Shown in pieces: positions 1 to 6,644 of a DNA stretch of 7,566 bases. The notes under the pieces were generated by a model. It was not told the origin of the DNA, ran no database searches, and saw only the letters and a program-made list of their open reading frames with translations. A program made the position numbers and the translations under genes. Origin of the DNA: Candidatus Delongbacteria bacterium (GTDB lineage Bacteria > CAIWAD01 > BS150m-G50); contig JADHUQ010000113.1 in the NCBI GenBank assembly GCA_016784425.1, forward strand, positions 1 through 7,566. The letters run 5' to 3'. The first letter of the stretch is position 1, and each line of letters opens with the position of its first letter.

Positions 1-429
1 TCCCCTTTCACCCGCGACTGATGAAATTACCGCAATGCGGCTGCGGTGCTGACGCTCCAACAGGGGCAGCAAAGCTGTCAGCAGGTGGACGGTGGCGGTA
101 AAGTTCACCTGAATAATCTGACCCGCCAGTACCGGGTCGTGCAATGCTTCCCTGTTTTTTCCCAGGAGACCGAAGGCAAGCAACACCAGATCGATCTCCC
201 CACCGCCGGCTTCAATTCGTTCCACTATCGCTGTCAGGGCTGTCGCATCCCCTGCGTCAAAACTATCCTCCAGGACCTCTACCCCCCAGCGTTCGCGCAG
301 CCGGGTCGCCAGTAAAGCCTGCTGCTCCAGATCGCGTGAGCACAGGTGCAGGCTATCCCCCCGGGCTGCCCACAGTTCGAGACAGGCAGCTGCAATATCA
401 GAGGTAGCTCCAAAAACGACTATCTTCAT
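1..429 (-). CDS. dprE2: DprE2-like short-chain dehydrogenase/reductase (partial, 3' end outside window)
   Basis: NAD(P)H-dependent SDR, probably the 2-keto-sugar reductase that follows the neighbouring DprE1-like oxidase. I translated the minus strand from the ATG at 429-427; 143 codons stay open to the window edge. The N-terminus (MKIVVFGATSDIA) carries the Rossmann GxTSxI cofactor motif at residues 7-12. AFGLLG lies at 85-90, VNFTA at 108-112 (SDR 'N' motif) and ISSVAGERG at 135-143, with the catalytic Ser at 136/137. The YxxxK pair would lie beyond the edge. AFGLLG, (V/I)N(F/Y)TA and SS(V/A)AGER recall mycobacterial DprE2 (Rv3791), which reduces decaprenylphosphoryl-2-keto-erythro-pentose to decaprenylphosphoryl-arabinose. 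The start codon shares one base with the upstream stop (TGATG), and GGAG sits 8 nt upstream. SDR fold is certain. The exact lipid-sugar substrate is inferred from sequence and gene order; a generic SDR is the alternative. Confidence 0.85.
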   Translation of the reverse strand, partial: MKIVVFGATSDIAAACLELWAARGDSLHLCSRDLEQQALLATRLRERWGVEVLEDSFDAGDATALTAIVERIEAGGGEIDLVLLAFGLLGKNREALHDPVLAGQIIQVNFTATVHLLTALLPLLERQHRSRIAVISSVAGERG

Positions 430-1790
430 CAGGTTAACTCCAGTCGGCGTGACAGGCTGGAAGCCAGCTGTCGCCCGGGATCGCACTGGTCCCGCAACAC
501 ACGCCAGCGGGGGAGTTCGTGATACATCTCCTCCAGGTGCCGTGGGGACAGCCGCATGTCTTTGGCCAGGTAGACCCGTCCCTGGTTTTGTATCACAATA
601 TCGTCAAGCTTTGTCAACAAGTCAAACAGTCCCGGCCGCAGGGGAAAGTCGAGCGCTACGGTGATACCGGGCAGTGGAAAAGAAAGCAGACCGTTACCCG
701 CACCCATCCGTTTCAAGACCGCCAGTGAGGAGCCACCCCTATAATGTGACACCTGCTCCAGTACATCTGCCACGCCAGACTCGCACCGCTGTTCCGGCAG
801 GATAAACTGGTACTGTGTAAATCCTGCCTTGCCGTAAATCCGGTTCCAGTTGCGCAGGGAATCCAGGGGATAAAAGAAGGTATAGAGATCCACCAGTCCT
901 TCACGGTCGGAGTGGGTCCGCCAGTAGAGGCTGTTGAAGGCGTGTATAACGGCCGGTGACAGCAAACGGGAGGGCATACGCCAGGGGAGATTGAGTTCGC
1001 GTGGGTGCCGCAGCTGCAGCGGTTCCAGGCGTTGATGTTCGTTCAGATCATTAAGCTGAGCGTCGTCTCCAAAAAAAACCACACCCCTTCCCCAACTGTT
1101 TCCGGTGGCGGTACAATCCAGCCAGGCTACAGAGTATTCGTGCTGTTCGTCTTCCGCAGCCAACAGTGACAGCATCTCCTCCAGCGATTTAACCCTTGTT
1201 TGCCGCTGCCTGATCCGGGCGACCGTGATACGTTTCATTTGGAGAGTAGCTGTGAGAATGATACCGGTCAGCCCCATACCTCCGGCAGTAGCCAGTAACT
1301 GCTCCCGGTTGACCTGTTGATTGCAGGTCAGCATCCTGCCGTCCGGGTGTAAAAGGGTGATCTCCCTGATCCAGTTGGAGAAAGCACCGGTACGGTGGTG
1401 ATTCTTGCCGTGCACATCCGCAGCGATCGCCCCCCCGACCTGCACGAAACGGGTACCGGGTGTCACCGGCAGCATCCAGCCCTGCGGGATGAATTTATCC
1501 TGGATGTCAGCCAGGGTTACACCGGCCTGGCACTGCAGCAGGCCCTGGTCCGGGTCGAATGCTAACAATCGGTTGAGACCGGACATCAGTATCACGTTAC
1601 CGTCACAGATTATAGAGGGATCGCCGTAACTGCGTCCTTCACCACGGGGGATAATATCAGGTAGCTGCTCCAGCTGTTGCAGATCAGCGGTATTGCGGGG
1701 GGACCAGACATTGCAGGGCAGCAGGGGATGCCCCCCCCAGCCGCTGAGCAGCTCAGGCCTGGGGGCGAAAACCGTACTGGTTGCATTCAT
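429..1790 (-). CDS. dprE1: DprE1-like FAD-dependent oxidoreductase (decaprenylphosphoryl-ribose 2'-oxidase family)
   Basis: Oxidises C2 of a polyprenyl-phosphate-linked pentose in the characterised mycobacterial homologue; the keto product goes to DprE2. The 453 residues match the family length (about 460). The FAD-binding half has PRGEGRSYGD (48-57), PVTPGTR (108-114), VGGAIAADVHGKNHH (118-132) and GGMGLTGI (170-177). The substrate half has VAWLD (221-225), YGKAGFTQYQFILP (319-332), the active-site Lys in VYLAKDMR (Lys410, equivalent to Mtb Lys418) and the end SLSRRLEL. Tyr55, His127, Trp223, Gln326, Gln328, Val358 and Lys360 match Mtb Tyr60, His132, Trp230, Gln334, Gln336, Val365 and Lys367. 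Oddly, the Cys387 position is Ala379 (VALDFP for ICVDFP) and Asn385 is Thr377. The start overlaps the upstream stop as ATGA; the nearest AGGAG is 14 nt away, so translation probably depends on coupling. Family membership is strong; the lipid-ribose substrate is inferred. Confidence 0.9.
   Translation of the reverse strand: MNATSTVFAPRPELLSGWGGHPLLPCNVWSPRNTADLQQLEQLPDIIPRGEGRSYGDPSIICDGNVILMSGLNRLLAFDPDQGLLQCQAGVTLADIQDKFIPQGWMLPVTPGTRFVQVGGAIAADVHGKNHHRTGAFSNWIREITLLHPDGRMLTCNQQVNREQLLATAGGMGLTGIILTATLQMKRITVARIRQRQTRVKSLEEMLSLLAAEDEQHEYSVAWLDCTATGNSWGRGVVFFGDDAQLNDLNEHQRLEPLQLRHPRELNLPWRMPSRLLSPAVIHAFNSLYWRTHSDREGLVDLYTFFYPLDSLRNWNRIYGKAGFTQYQFILPEQRCESGVADVLEQVSHYRGGSSLAVLKRMGAGNGLLSFPLPGITVALDFPLRPGLFDLLTKLDDIVIQNQGRVYLAKDMRLSPRHLEEMYHELPRWRVLRDQCDPGRQLASSLSRRLELT
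438..441 (-). promoter_or_regulatory. ribosome binding site of the dprE2-like gene
   Basis: GGAG lies 8 nt before the ATG at 429, inside the last codons of the dprE1-like gene. It supports the TGATG overlap as a true restart site and fixes the start of the SDR gene. Confidence 0.6.
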
Positions 1791-2653
1791 CGGGTGGTTG
1801 TCGACTCCTGCTCCCAGGTGGCAGGTTCAGCCCGGTAGTCATTCCCGTGCGGGATGACGCGTGATACAATGTTGACCGGGTCATGTTCGAAGAAAAGCAG
1901 GGTGCTGCGTTCGACTGCTGATGCCAGAAACCGCTCCTTCTCCCTGAGCGTGGTGATCGCCTCCAGGTCGTAACCCATGATGAATGGCAAGGGAATGTGA
2001 GATTGGGTGGGAATCAGATCAGCGCAGTAAAGCAGGTTGTTCTGTTCATCAGCTATCTCTACCAGCTGCATGGCGGGTGTATGTCCGTTGACACAGTACA
2101 GGCGGATCCCGTGAAAGATCTCTGCATCCCCATCCACTACCTCTCCCAATCCTGCCGCCAGGATCGGCTCCCAGTTCGTCGGTTGGTAACTGGCGCGATC
2201 ACGCAGGCTGGGGGATCGCGCCCAATCCAGCTGGCGACGCTGAAACCAGTGCCGGGCATTTGGAAAAAGTGGTTGGGGAGCCCCGGCTTGATCGAGCCTG
2301 GTCAAACCACCGACATGATCAAAATGCAGGTGGGTGAGGATCACATGCCTGATGTCACCAGGCTCAAGCCCCAGCCTTTGCAGGGCGCCGGTCAGACCAC
2401 CGGCTGCCTCTTCCTGGGCGAAAATACTACGGAATTTCTTGTCCCCCTTTCCACCGATACCGACATCCACCAGAATCGGACCGGGGGGGCCTTCGATCAG
2501 TAGACAACGGGTGGTCATATCGATGCGGTTTCTCGAGTCAGCCGGATTGGTTTTCTGCCATAATACGCTGGGCACCACCCCGAACATGGCGCCGCCATCC
2601 AGCTTGAACCGGTCAGCTTCCAGCGCCCGTAATTGGTAGGGACCAATATTCAT
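1787..2653 (-). CDS. metallo-beta-lactamase-fold hydrolase (AHL-lactonase-like subgroup, substrate unknown)
   Basis: A cytoplasmic MBL-fold hydrolase of 288 residues with no signal peptide. Its metal ligands are complete: THLHFDH at 107-113 (His108, His110, Asp112, His113), His191 in NGHTPAMQ, Asp212 in LLYCADLIP, and His257 in FFEHDPV. The N-terminal DGGAMFGVVPSVLW (19-32) and ILVDVGIG (60-67) are typical of a widespread uncharacterised bacterial subgroup related to quorum-quenching lactonases; most MBL enzymes of this type cleave ester, lactone or phosphoester bonds with two metal ions. The start at 2653 has an AAGGTG-type ribosome site about 11 nt upstream and gives the family-typical N-terminus. 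The stop overlaps the dprE1-like start by 4 nt (ATGA), implying shared translation and perhaps a shared pathway. The substrate cannot be read from the sequence. A true beta-lactamase is unlikely, given its predicted cytoplasmic location. Confidence 0.88.
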   Translation of the reverse strand: MNIGPYQLRALEADRFKLDGGAMFGVVPSVLWQKTNPADSRNRIDMTTRCLLIEGPPGPILVDVGIGGKGDKKFRSIFAQEEAAGGLTGALQRLGLEPGDIRHVILTHLHFDHVGGLTRLDQAGAPQPLFPNARHWFQRRQLDWARSPSLRDRASYQPTNWEPILAAGLGEVVDGDAEIFHGIRLYCVNGHTPAMQLVEIADEQNNLLYCADLIPTQSHIPLPFIMGYDLEAITTLREKERFLASAVERSTLLFFEHDPVNIVSRVIPHGNDYRAEPATWEQESTTTR

Positions 2654-2688
2654 AATGTCTCACTCACCTTACTGGATTCATCATACAC

Positions 2689-2713
2689 GAGCAGGAGCTC
2701 AGTCGGCCTGCTC
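2689..2713 (-). other. GC-rich hairpin spanning the trxB stop codon
   Basis: GAGCAGG and CCTGCTC form a perfect 7-bp stem with an 11-nt loop. The trxB stop codon (2701-2699) lies in the loop. No T-tract follows on the transcribed strand, so it is not a standard intrinsic terminator. It may stabilise the 3' end of the trxB message or cause partial attenuation before the MBL gene, or it may be chance. Confidence 0.35.
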
Positions 2714-3640
2714 CTCGAGAAACCGTTCAGCATCGATAGCGGCCTGGCAACCTGTACCGGCAGCAGTTATCGCCTGTCGATAGCGGGTATCGGCTACATC
2801 ACCCGCAGCGAAGACACCGGGTACAGCCATCCGGGTGGTGCCCTGCTCCGCTTTCACCAGGTAACCGTTCTCATCCATCTCAAGTTGATCGCGGAAAAGC
2901 GCAGTGTTTGGTGTATGGCCGATACCCATGAAGACACCATCGCATCTGAATTCCGTGCGGCTGCCATTCCTGGTGTCCTCCAGGATGACACCGGTTACAC
3001 CACCGGCCGCCGGGTCACCGAGAATTTCAGCCACGGTCGAGAACCATTTGAAATCGATTTTCTTATTTTCGGTCGCCCGTTTCCTCATCGTCTGAGAGGC
3101 ACGCAGTTCATCGCGTCGGTGGATGACAGTTACTTTCGTTGCGAACCGGGTCAGGAAAATCGCCTCCTCCATAGCGGTATCACCACCACCGATGACGATG
3201 ACCTCTTTATCGGTGAAGAAGAAACCGTCACAGGTGGCACAGGCGGAAACTCCGTAGCCCATCAGTTTCTTTTCCGACTCCAGTCCCAGCCAGCGCGCGG
3301 TGGCACCGGTTGCGATGATCAGGGACTCTGCGGTGAACTCTTCCCGGTCGACAGTCAGGCGAAAGGGTCTTTGACTGAGATCAACTTTTTCTGCTTCACC
3401 GTCGTGGAATTCCGCCTGGAAGCGAGCCGCCTGCTTGTGCATGTTCTCGATCAGGTCGGGACCGGTAATCCCCTCCGGAAAGGCGGGGTAATTATCCACC
3501 TCGGTGGTGATCGTCAGCTGACCACCCGGCTGGTATCCCTCAATCACCAATGGGGCCAGATTAGCGCGGGCGGCATAGATGGCTGCCGTCAGACCGGCCG
3601 GTCCGCCACCGATTATGATCACTTTGCGATTCTTGTCCAT
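2699..3640 (-). CDS. trxB: thioredoxin-disulfide reductase
   Basis: Cytoplasmic FAD flavoenzyme that passes electrons from NADPH to thioredoxin. The 313 residues match the usual low-molecular-weight TrxB length. In order: FAD-binding GGGPAGLTAA (11-20), PGGQL (38-42), redox-active CATC (Cys134, Cys137) followed by Asp138, NADPH-binding GGGDTAMEEA (151-160), HRRDELRAS (174-182) whose arginines typify recognition of the NADPH 2'-phosphate, MGIGHTPNT (238-246), and C-terminal FAD-binding GDVAD (280-284). AGAGGA sits 6 nt before the ATG at 3640, a good ribosome site. It is flanked by gaps of 70 bp upstream and 45 bp downstream, the largest between complete genes here, so it could have its own promoter. 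Nothing is truncated. Confidence 0.97.
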   Translation of the reverse strand: MDKNRKVIIIGGGPAGLTAAIYAARANLAPLVIEGYQPGGQLTITTEVDNYPAFPEGITGPDLIENMHKQAARFQAEFHDGEAEKVDLSQRPFRLTVDREEFTAESLIIATGATARWLGLESEKKLMGYGVSACATCDGFFFTDKEVIVIGGGDTAMEEAIFLTRFATKVTVIHRRDELRASQTMRKRATENKKIDFKWFSTVAEILGDPAAGGVTGVILEDTRNGSRTEFRCDGVFMGIGHTPNTALFRDQLEMDENGYLVKAEQGTTRMAVPGVFAAGDVADTRYRQAITAAGTGCQAAIDAERFLEEQAD

Positions 3641-3646
3641 GTATTA

Positions 3647-3652
3647 TCCTCT
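3647..3652 (-). promoter_or_regulatory. ribosome binding site of trxB
   Basis: AGAGGA is spaced 6 nt from the ATG at 3640. It supports this start, which also gives a standard TrxB N-terminus just ahead of the FAD-binding glycines. Confidence 0.65.
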
Positions 3653-3678
3653 ATGATTCAAACACTCTCAGTTCAGCA

Positions 3679-3709
3679 ATCACGGTCCAGAAGTGAGACC
3701 AGGGGTGAT
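3679..3709 (-). other. possible hairpin in the gap after the secreted-protein gene
   Basis: ATCAC/GTGAT and GGTC/GACC arms nest into one stem interrupted by a 4-nt bulge (aggg on the plus strand) and closed by a 9-nt loop, starting two bases past the stop codon of the secreted-protein gene. There is no T-tract after it, so a rho-independent terminator is not demonstrated. It could protect the upstream message end. Confidence 0.3.
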
Positions 3710-3710
3710 C

Positions 3711-6038
3711 CTACTTCAGGTAAAGGGTTTTGCGGACCACCGTCCTGCCGGAATTCCTGGCATGCAATTGCAGAAAGTAGATCCCGCTGGCCAGACCCCC
3801 GGCGTCAAACACCAGCAGCTGTTCCCCGGAAACCGGTTCGTCATTGAGCAACAGTCGCACTTCCCTACCCAGAGCGTCGTAGACGCGGGCGGTGACCCGG
3901 TCCGGCTCCAGCAGCCGGTAGGCAATCGAGGTCGTCTGGTTGAAAGGATTGGGAAAGGCGGGGGATACTTCAAAACTCATCACCCATTCACCCTGCCAGC
4001 GGAACAGAGTGAAACCGGTGGTGTCTGTCACGCTGATTGAATCCACCGCCCAGCCGTAACAGCCGATCCCGGGATTATCTGCGGCATAGACAAACCCGAA
4101 CTGCAGCCGTGAACCTGCCGGATTTGTGAGCTGCAGCGCTTCTTCCCGCCATTCGCGCGGGTAAAACTCAATGCTGTCCAGCGACCAGTTGGTGGTCGCT
4201 TCCTGGGTTACATCCAGCAGCTGCTGGAACGGATCTCCCTCCTGACGCCAGATGACGGCGGCTGAGCTGAGATCAGCCAGATCATCCAGACGCAACCAGG
4301 ATAGGAGTTTGAGTACCGCGTTCTGCTCCAGCGGTAGAATCGGTGTCAACAGTGTATCCTGTATCACATGGTCCGGATAGCGATCGCTGTTGTTAAAGGC
4401 GTATCCGCTACGATAATCGGGGGAGAAATATGTTGTACTTGTAGTCCCGAATTCCCACCCGACCGACAGGGTATCATTGGGGTTATTGCTCCAGCAGAGG
4501 GGTAACTGCCCCGCTTCAAAATCCTCCTGCAACAGAGAATCGTTGAAAAGGTTGTCGCAACTGGCCCCGGTACCCCGTACCTCCAGCAGGATATTACCAG
4601 ACTCAATCTCCTCGAATTGCCAGGTAGAGCTGTTGAAACGCCATGAACTTCCCGCAATCACGGATGTATCACAACCGAAACTGTTCTGTGAGTCTGAAGG
4701 TACTGTGTTCTCCTCATAAAGCAGGACAATCCAGAAAGGAGTATGGGGGGAGAAAAGCGTATCACCGTTCCCGGTCGAGTCAAAAGTGATTTCAAGCCAA
4801 CGGGGTTTCAATGAATCAGACGGACCGGGATCTATGAACGATCTGTAACTCCAATCCAGGTCTCCCGGATAGGAACCGGCCAGGTCCGGAGCCGGTTGGC
4901 CGTTGTATTCAGGTGTGAGACAAAGGGTAAAGGGTTGTTCACCCCGCAACAAGAGACGGGCGGTCTGTGGCTGGAAAGCAATCAGATTGCTGTTTTCGGA
5001 AACGAGCCTGACCGCCAACGCACTACCGGCAGAGTTAACCGGATCTGGTGCGGTAACGAAATCGAGGAAGCGGGCACCCGAGGTTACCTGTTCCACTTCC
5101 GTCCATTGCGGTGGCAAAGTAAAAAGCCGGGTTGTATCACGGCTGCTGTTTCCAAAAAGATCAGCCGCTGTCAGCGCTAACCGGTAGTCACTTCCGGTAA
5201 CAAATTCATAACCAGACAGATCCAATTCCAGCAGCGGTTGCAGTGGTGAGTTGTATTCGTACAAGGCCTGAGAGCTGCCGTCCTGCAAAACCGTCAGGGC
5301 AACATCTGCCAGCGGACTGTTATCGGTTACACGGCTGTGGAATAGAACCGTGGAGCCTTCCCCCTCCCAGACCAGGGGTAACTGCCCCAGCTGGATAAAT
5401 GGTGCCAATGGATCACTCCCCTCGAACTGTACCCCTGCCCGCAGGCAGAGATCACGCTCGAGCAGACGGACAACCGGTGTGCTGCCGTTTTGGAAAAAGC
5501 TGTGATCAGCGCCACCACCATCATTATCGGCTGTCATGAAGGGGGGGCCGTAGTAGGCGGCATAGGTGACCTTTATGGTGAACTGGGAGTCGGCGGGAAT
5601 CGGAACCGGCTCTGGAAAGGGGATTATCTCGTAACCGTTTTCCAGGTAACCGAGTAGAGTGGTGTCGATCTGGCTGAGTATCTGACCGTAGCGCAGCAAC
5701 TCGATAGTCACCCCTTCACCTGAACCGCCATAGCTGGCGATACGGCAATCGAGTACGTCCAGCTCAGCAGGAGCTTCAAACTCCACCCACCAGCGTGACA
5801 CACCCAGGCTGTCCAGTGTCGGCCAGTACCAGCCGGGTGAATGGTCCCAGGAGAGTACAAAATCGGTATCGTCACAACTTGCAGGGGGCGATTTGAACCA
5901 CGGCAACGGCTCCGCGGTCAAGCTGGTGGTTACCACGAGCAGTAAAACCAGGGTGAGGGGAAAACGTGAGACAACTGCTCCGGTACATTTCCGGACAAGC
6001 GGTTGCGAATCTAAGCTGTCATATTCCCTGGTTGTCAT
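3711..6038 (-). CDS. secreted multidomain protein with type A C-terminal sorting domain (function unknown)
   Basis: A 775-residue exported beta-rich protein with no recognisable catalytic domain. A basic segment (Arg16, Lys17, Arg25) precedes a hydrophobic run (PLTLVLLLVVTTSLTA, 27-42) that reads as a signal peptide cut after Ala42. Residues 46-205 look like a beta-sandwich ending in FTIKVTYAAY and GADHSFF. Residues 210-310 resemble an Ig/cadherin-like domain (VTDNSPLADVALTV, AADLFGNSS). Residues 501-672 form a MAM/concanavalin-like jelly roll (EDFEAGQLPLCW, GCYGWAVDSISV). Residues 690-775 are a FlgD-like sorting domain: SPAFPNPFNQTTSIAY, RVYDALGREVRLLL, SGIYFLQL. In Bacteroidetes such tails direct cargo through the type IX secretion system; in other phyla of the group the route is less certain. 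It starts 24 bp after nadD with only a weak GGA upstream; no other ATG, GTG or TTG in frame precedes the hydrophobic segment. An adhesin or surface-layer component is possible but not shown. Confidence 0.85.
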   Translation of the reverse strand: MTTREYDSLDSQPLVRKCTGAVVSRFPLTLVLLLVVTTSLTAEPLPWFKSPPASCDDTDFVLSWDHSPGWYWPTLDSLGVSRWWVEFEAPAELDVLDCRIASYGGSGEGVTIELLRYGQILSQIDTTLLGYLENGYEIIPFPEPVPIPADSQFTIKVTYAAYYGPPFMTADNDGGGADHSFFQNGSTPVVRLLERDLCLRAGVQFEGSDPLAPFIQLGQLPLVWEGEGSTVLFHSRVTDNSPLADVALTVLQDGSSQALYEYNSPLQPLLELDLSGYEFVTGSDYRLALTAADLFGNSSRDTTRLFTLPPQWTEVEQVTSGARFLDFVTAPDPVNSAGSALAVRLVSENSNLIAFQPQTARLLLRGEQPFTLCLTPEYNGQPAPDLAGSYPGDLDWSYRSFIDPGPSDSLKPRWLEITFDSTGNGDTLFSPHTPFWIVLLYEENTVPSDSQNSFGCDTSVIAGSSWRFNSSTWQFEEIESGNILLEVRGTGASCDNLFNDSLLQEDFEAGQLPLCWSNNPNDTLSVGWEFGTTSTTYFSPDYRSGYAFNNSDRYPDHVIQDTLLTPILPLEQNAVLKLLSWLRLDDLADLSSAAVIWRQEGDPFQQLLDVTQEATTNWSLDSIEFYPREWREEALQLTNPAGSRLQFGFVYAADNPGIGCYGWAVDSISVTDTTGFTLFRWQGEWVMSFEVSPAFPNPFNQTTSIAYRLLEPDRVTARVYDALGREVRLLLNDEPVSGEQLLVFDAGGLASGIYFLQLHARNSGRTVVRKTLYLK

Positions 6039-6062
6039 GGCTTTGTCCGTTTTCCGCCGGGG

Positions 6063-6644
6063 CTAGTCGACCCTGCGATAAAGCAACTGCTGCTGAATGT
6101 AATCCCAGACGGCGGGTGGCAACAGTCCTGCGGCGCTGGCGCCGGCGGCTATTGTATCACGAATCTGCGTCGCTGAAATATCGACCTGGGGCGCATCCAG
6201 CTGACGCCAGCAGCGCGGGTAATTTGACGGTCTGCCGGCAGACTTACGGGGCAGGATTACAAACTCCAGTTCCCTCTCCAGTTCCGGCCAGTGCGACCAG
6301 TCTGGCAGCTGCTCGAGCAATTCCTCTCCGATCAGCATTCCCAGACGAGCCCGTTCCCCGAAGCGCTCACGCAGGTGATTCACTGTCTGCCAGGTATACG
6401 AAACCCCCTCCTGGTGCATCTCCCAGTCATCGATTTCAAACCCGGTTTGCTGCAAGGCAATCTGTAACATCTCCAGCCGTTGCATGGTGGTGGCCAACGG
6501 TTGCTGCTCCTTCAGAGGGTTGCGTGCGGCCGGTACAAACAGCAGCAGATCGGGGCGCAAGGTCTGGTATGCCTGGTGCGCCATCGCCAGATGTCCCCGG
6601 TGTACGGGATCAAAAGTCCCGCCCATAAACAGGACGTTGATCAT
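6063..6644 (-). CDS. nadD: nicotinate-nucleotide adenylyltransferase
   Basis: Transfers AMP from ATP to nicotinate mononucleotide, giving deamido-NAD in the shared last part of NAD biosynthesis; cytoplasmic. The 193 residues match the family. The N-terminus MINVLFMGGTFDPVHRGHL holds the nucleotidyltransferase GGTFDPxHxGH signature (His15 and His18). FVPAARNPLK (36-45), SYTWQTV (82-88), and C-terminal ISATQIR (156-162, the ISxTxIR ATP-binding motif) follow. The usual G-x-D before the LxxW segment reads GEE here (106-108), with Glu in place of Asp, a conservative change. The start overlaps the bamD stop by ATGA with no convincing ribosome site, so translation is probably coupled to bamD. Confidence 0.96.
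   Translation of the reverse strand: MINVLFMGGTFDPVHRGHLAMAHQAYQTLRPDLLLFVPAARNPLKEQQPLATTMQRLEMLQIALQQTGFEIDDWEMHQEGVSYTWQTVNHLRERFGERARLGMLIGEELLEQLPDWSHWPELERELEFVILPRKSAGRPSNYPRCWRQLDAPQVDISATQIRDTIAAGASAAGLLPPAVWDYIQQQLLYRRVD

Noticed and set aside
1997..2503. A 168-codon plus-strand open frame opposite the MBL gene
   Set aside because: It lies wholly antisense to a gene with intact metal-binding motifs and has no recognisable domain or ribosome site.
3641..3710. A trxB promoter in the 70-bp gap
   Set aside because: TTGCTG and GATAAT/TAATAC-like strings occur but not at a usable 16-18 bp spacing, and GATAAT/TAATAC overlaps the ribosome-site-to-start interval, so no promoter can be supported.
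2633..3847. A 404-codon open frame on the plus strand opposite trxB
   Set aside because: It runs antisense through a clear full-length trxB and into the end of the secreted-protein gene. Its translation shows no family motif, and its openness follows from trxB codon bias.
5966..6628. A 220-codon plus-strand open frame opposite nadD
   Set aside because: Low-complexity Ala/Pro/Arg/Ser-rich translation typical of the antisense of GC-rich coding sequence; nadD explains the region.
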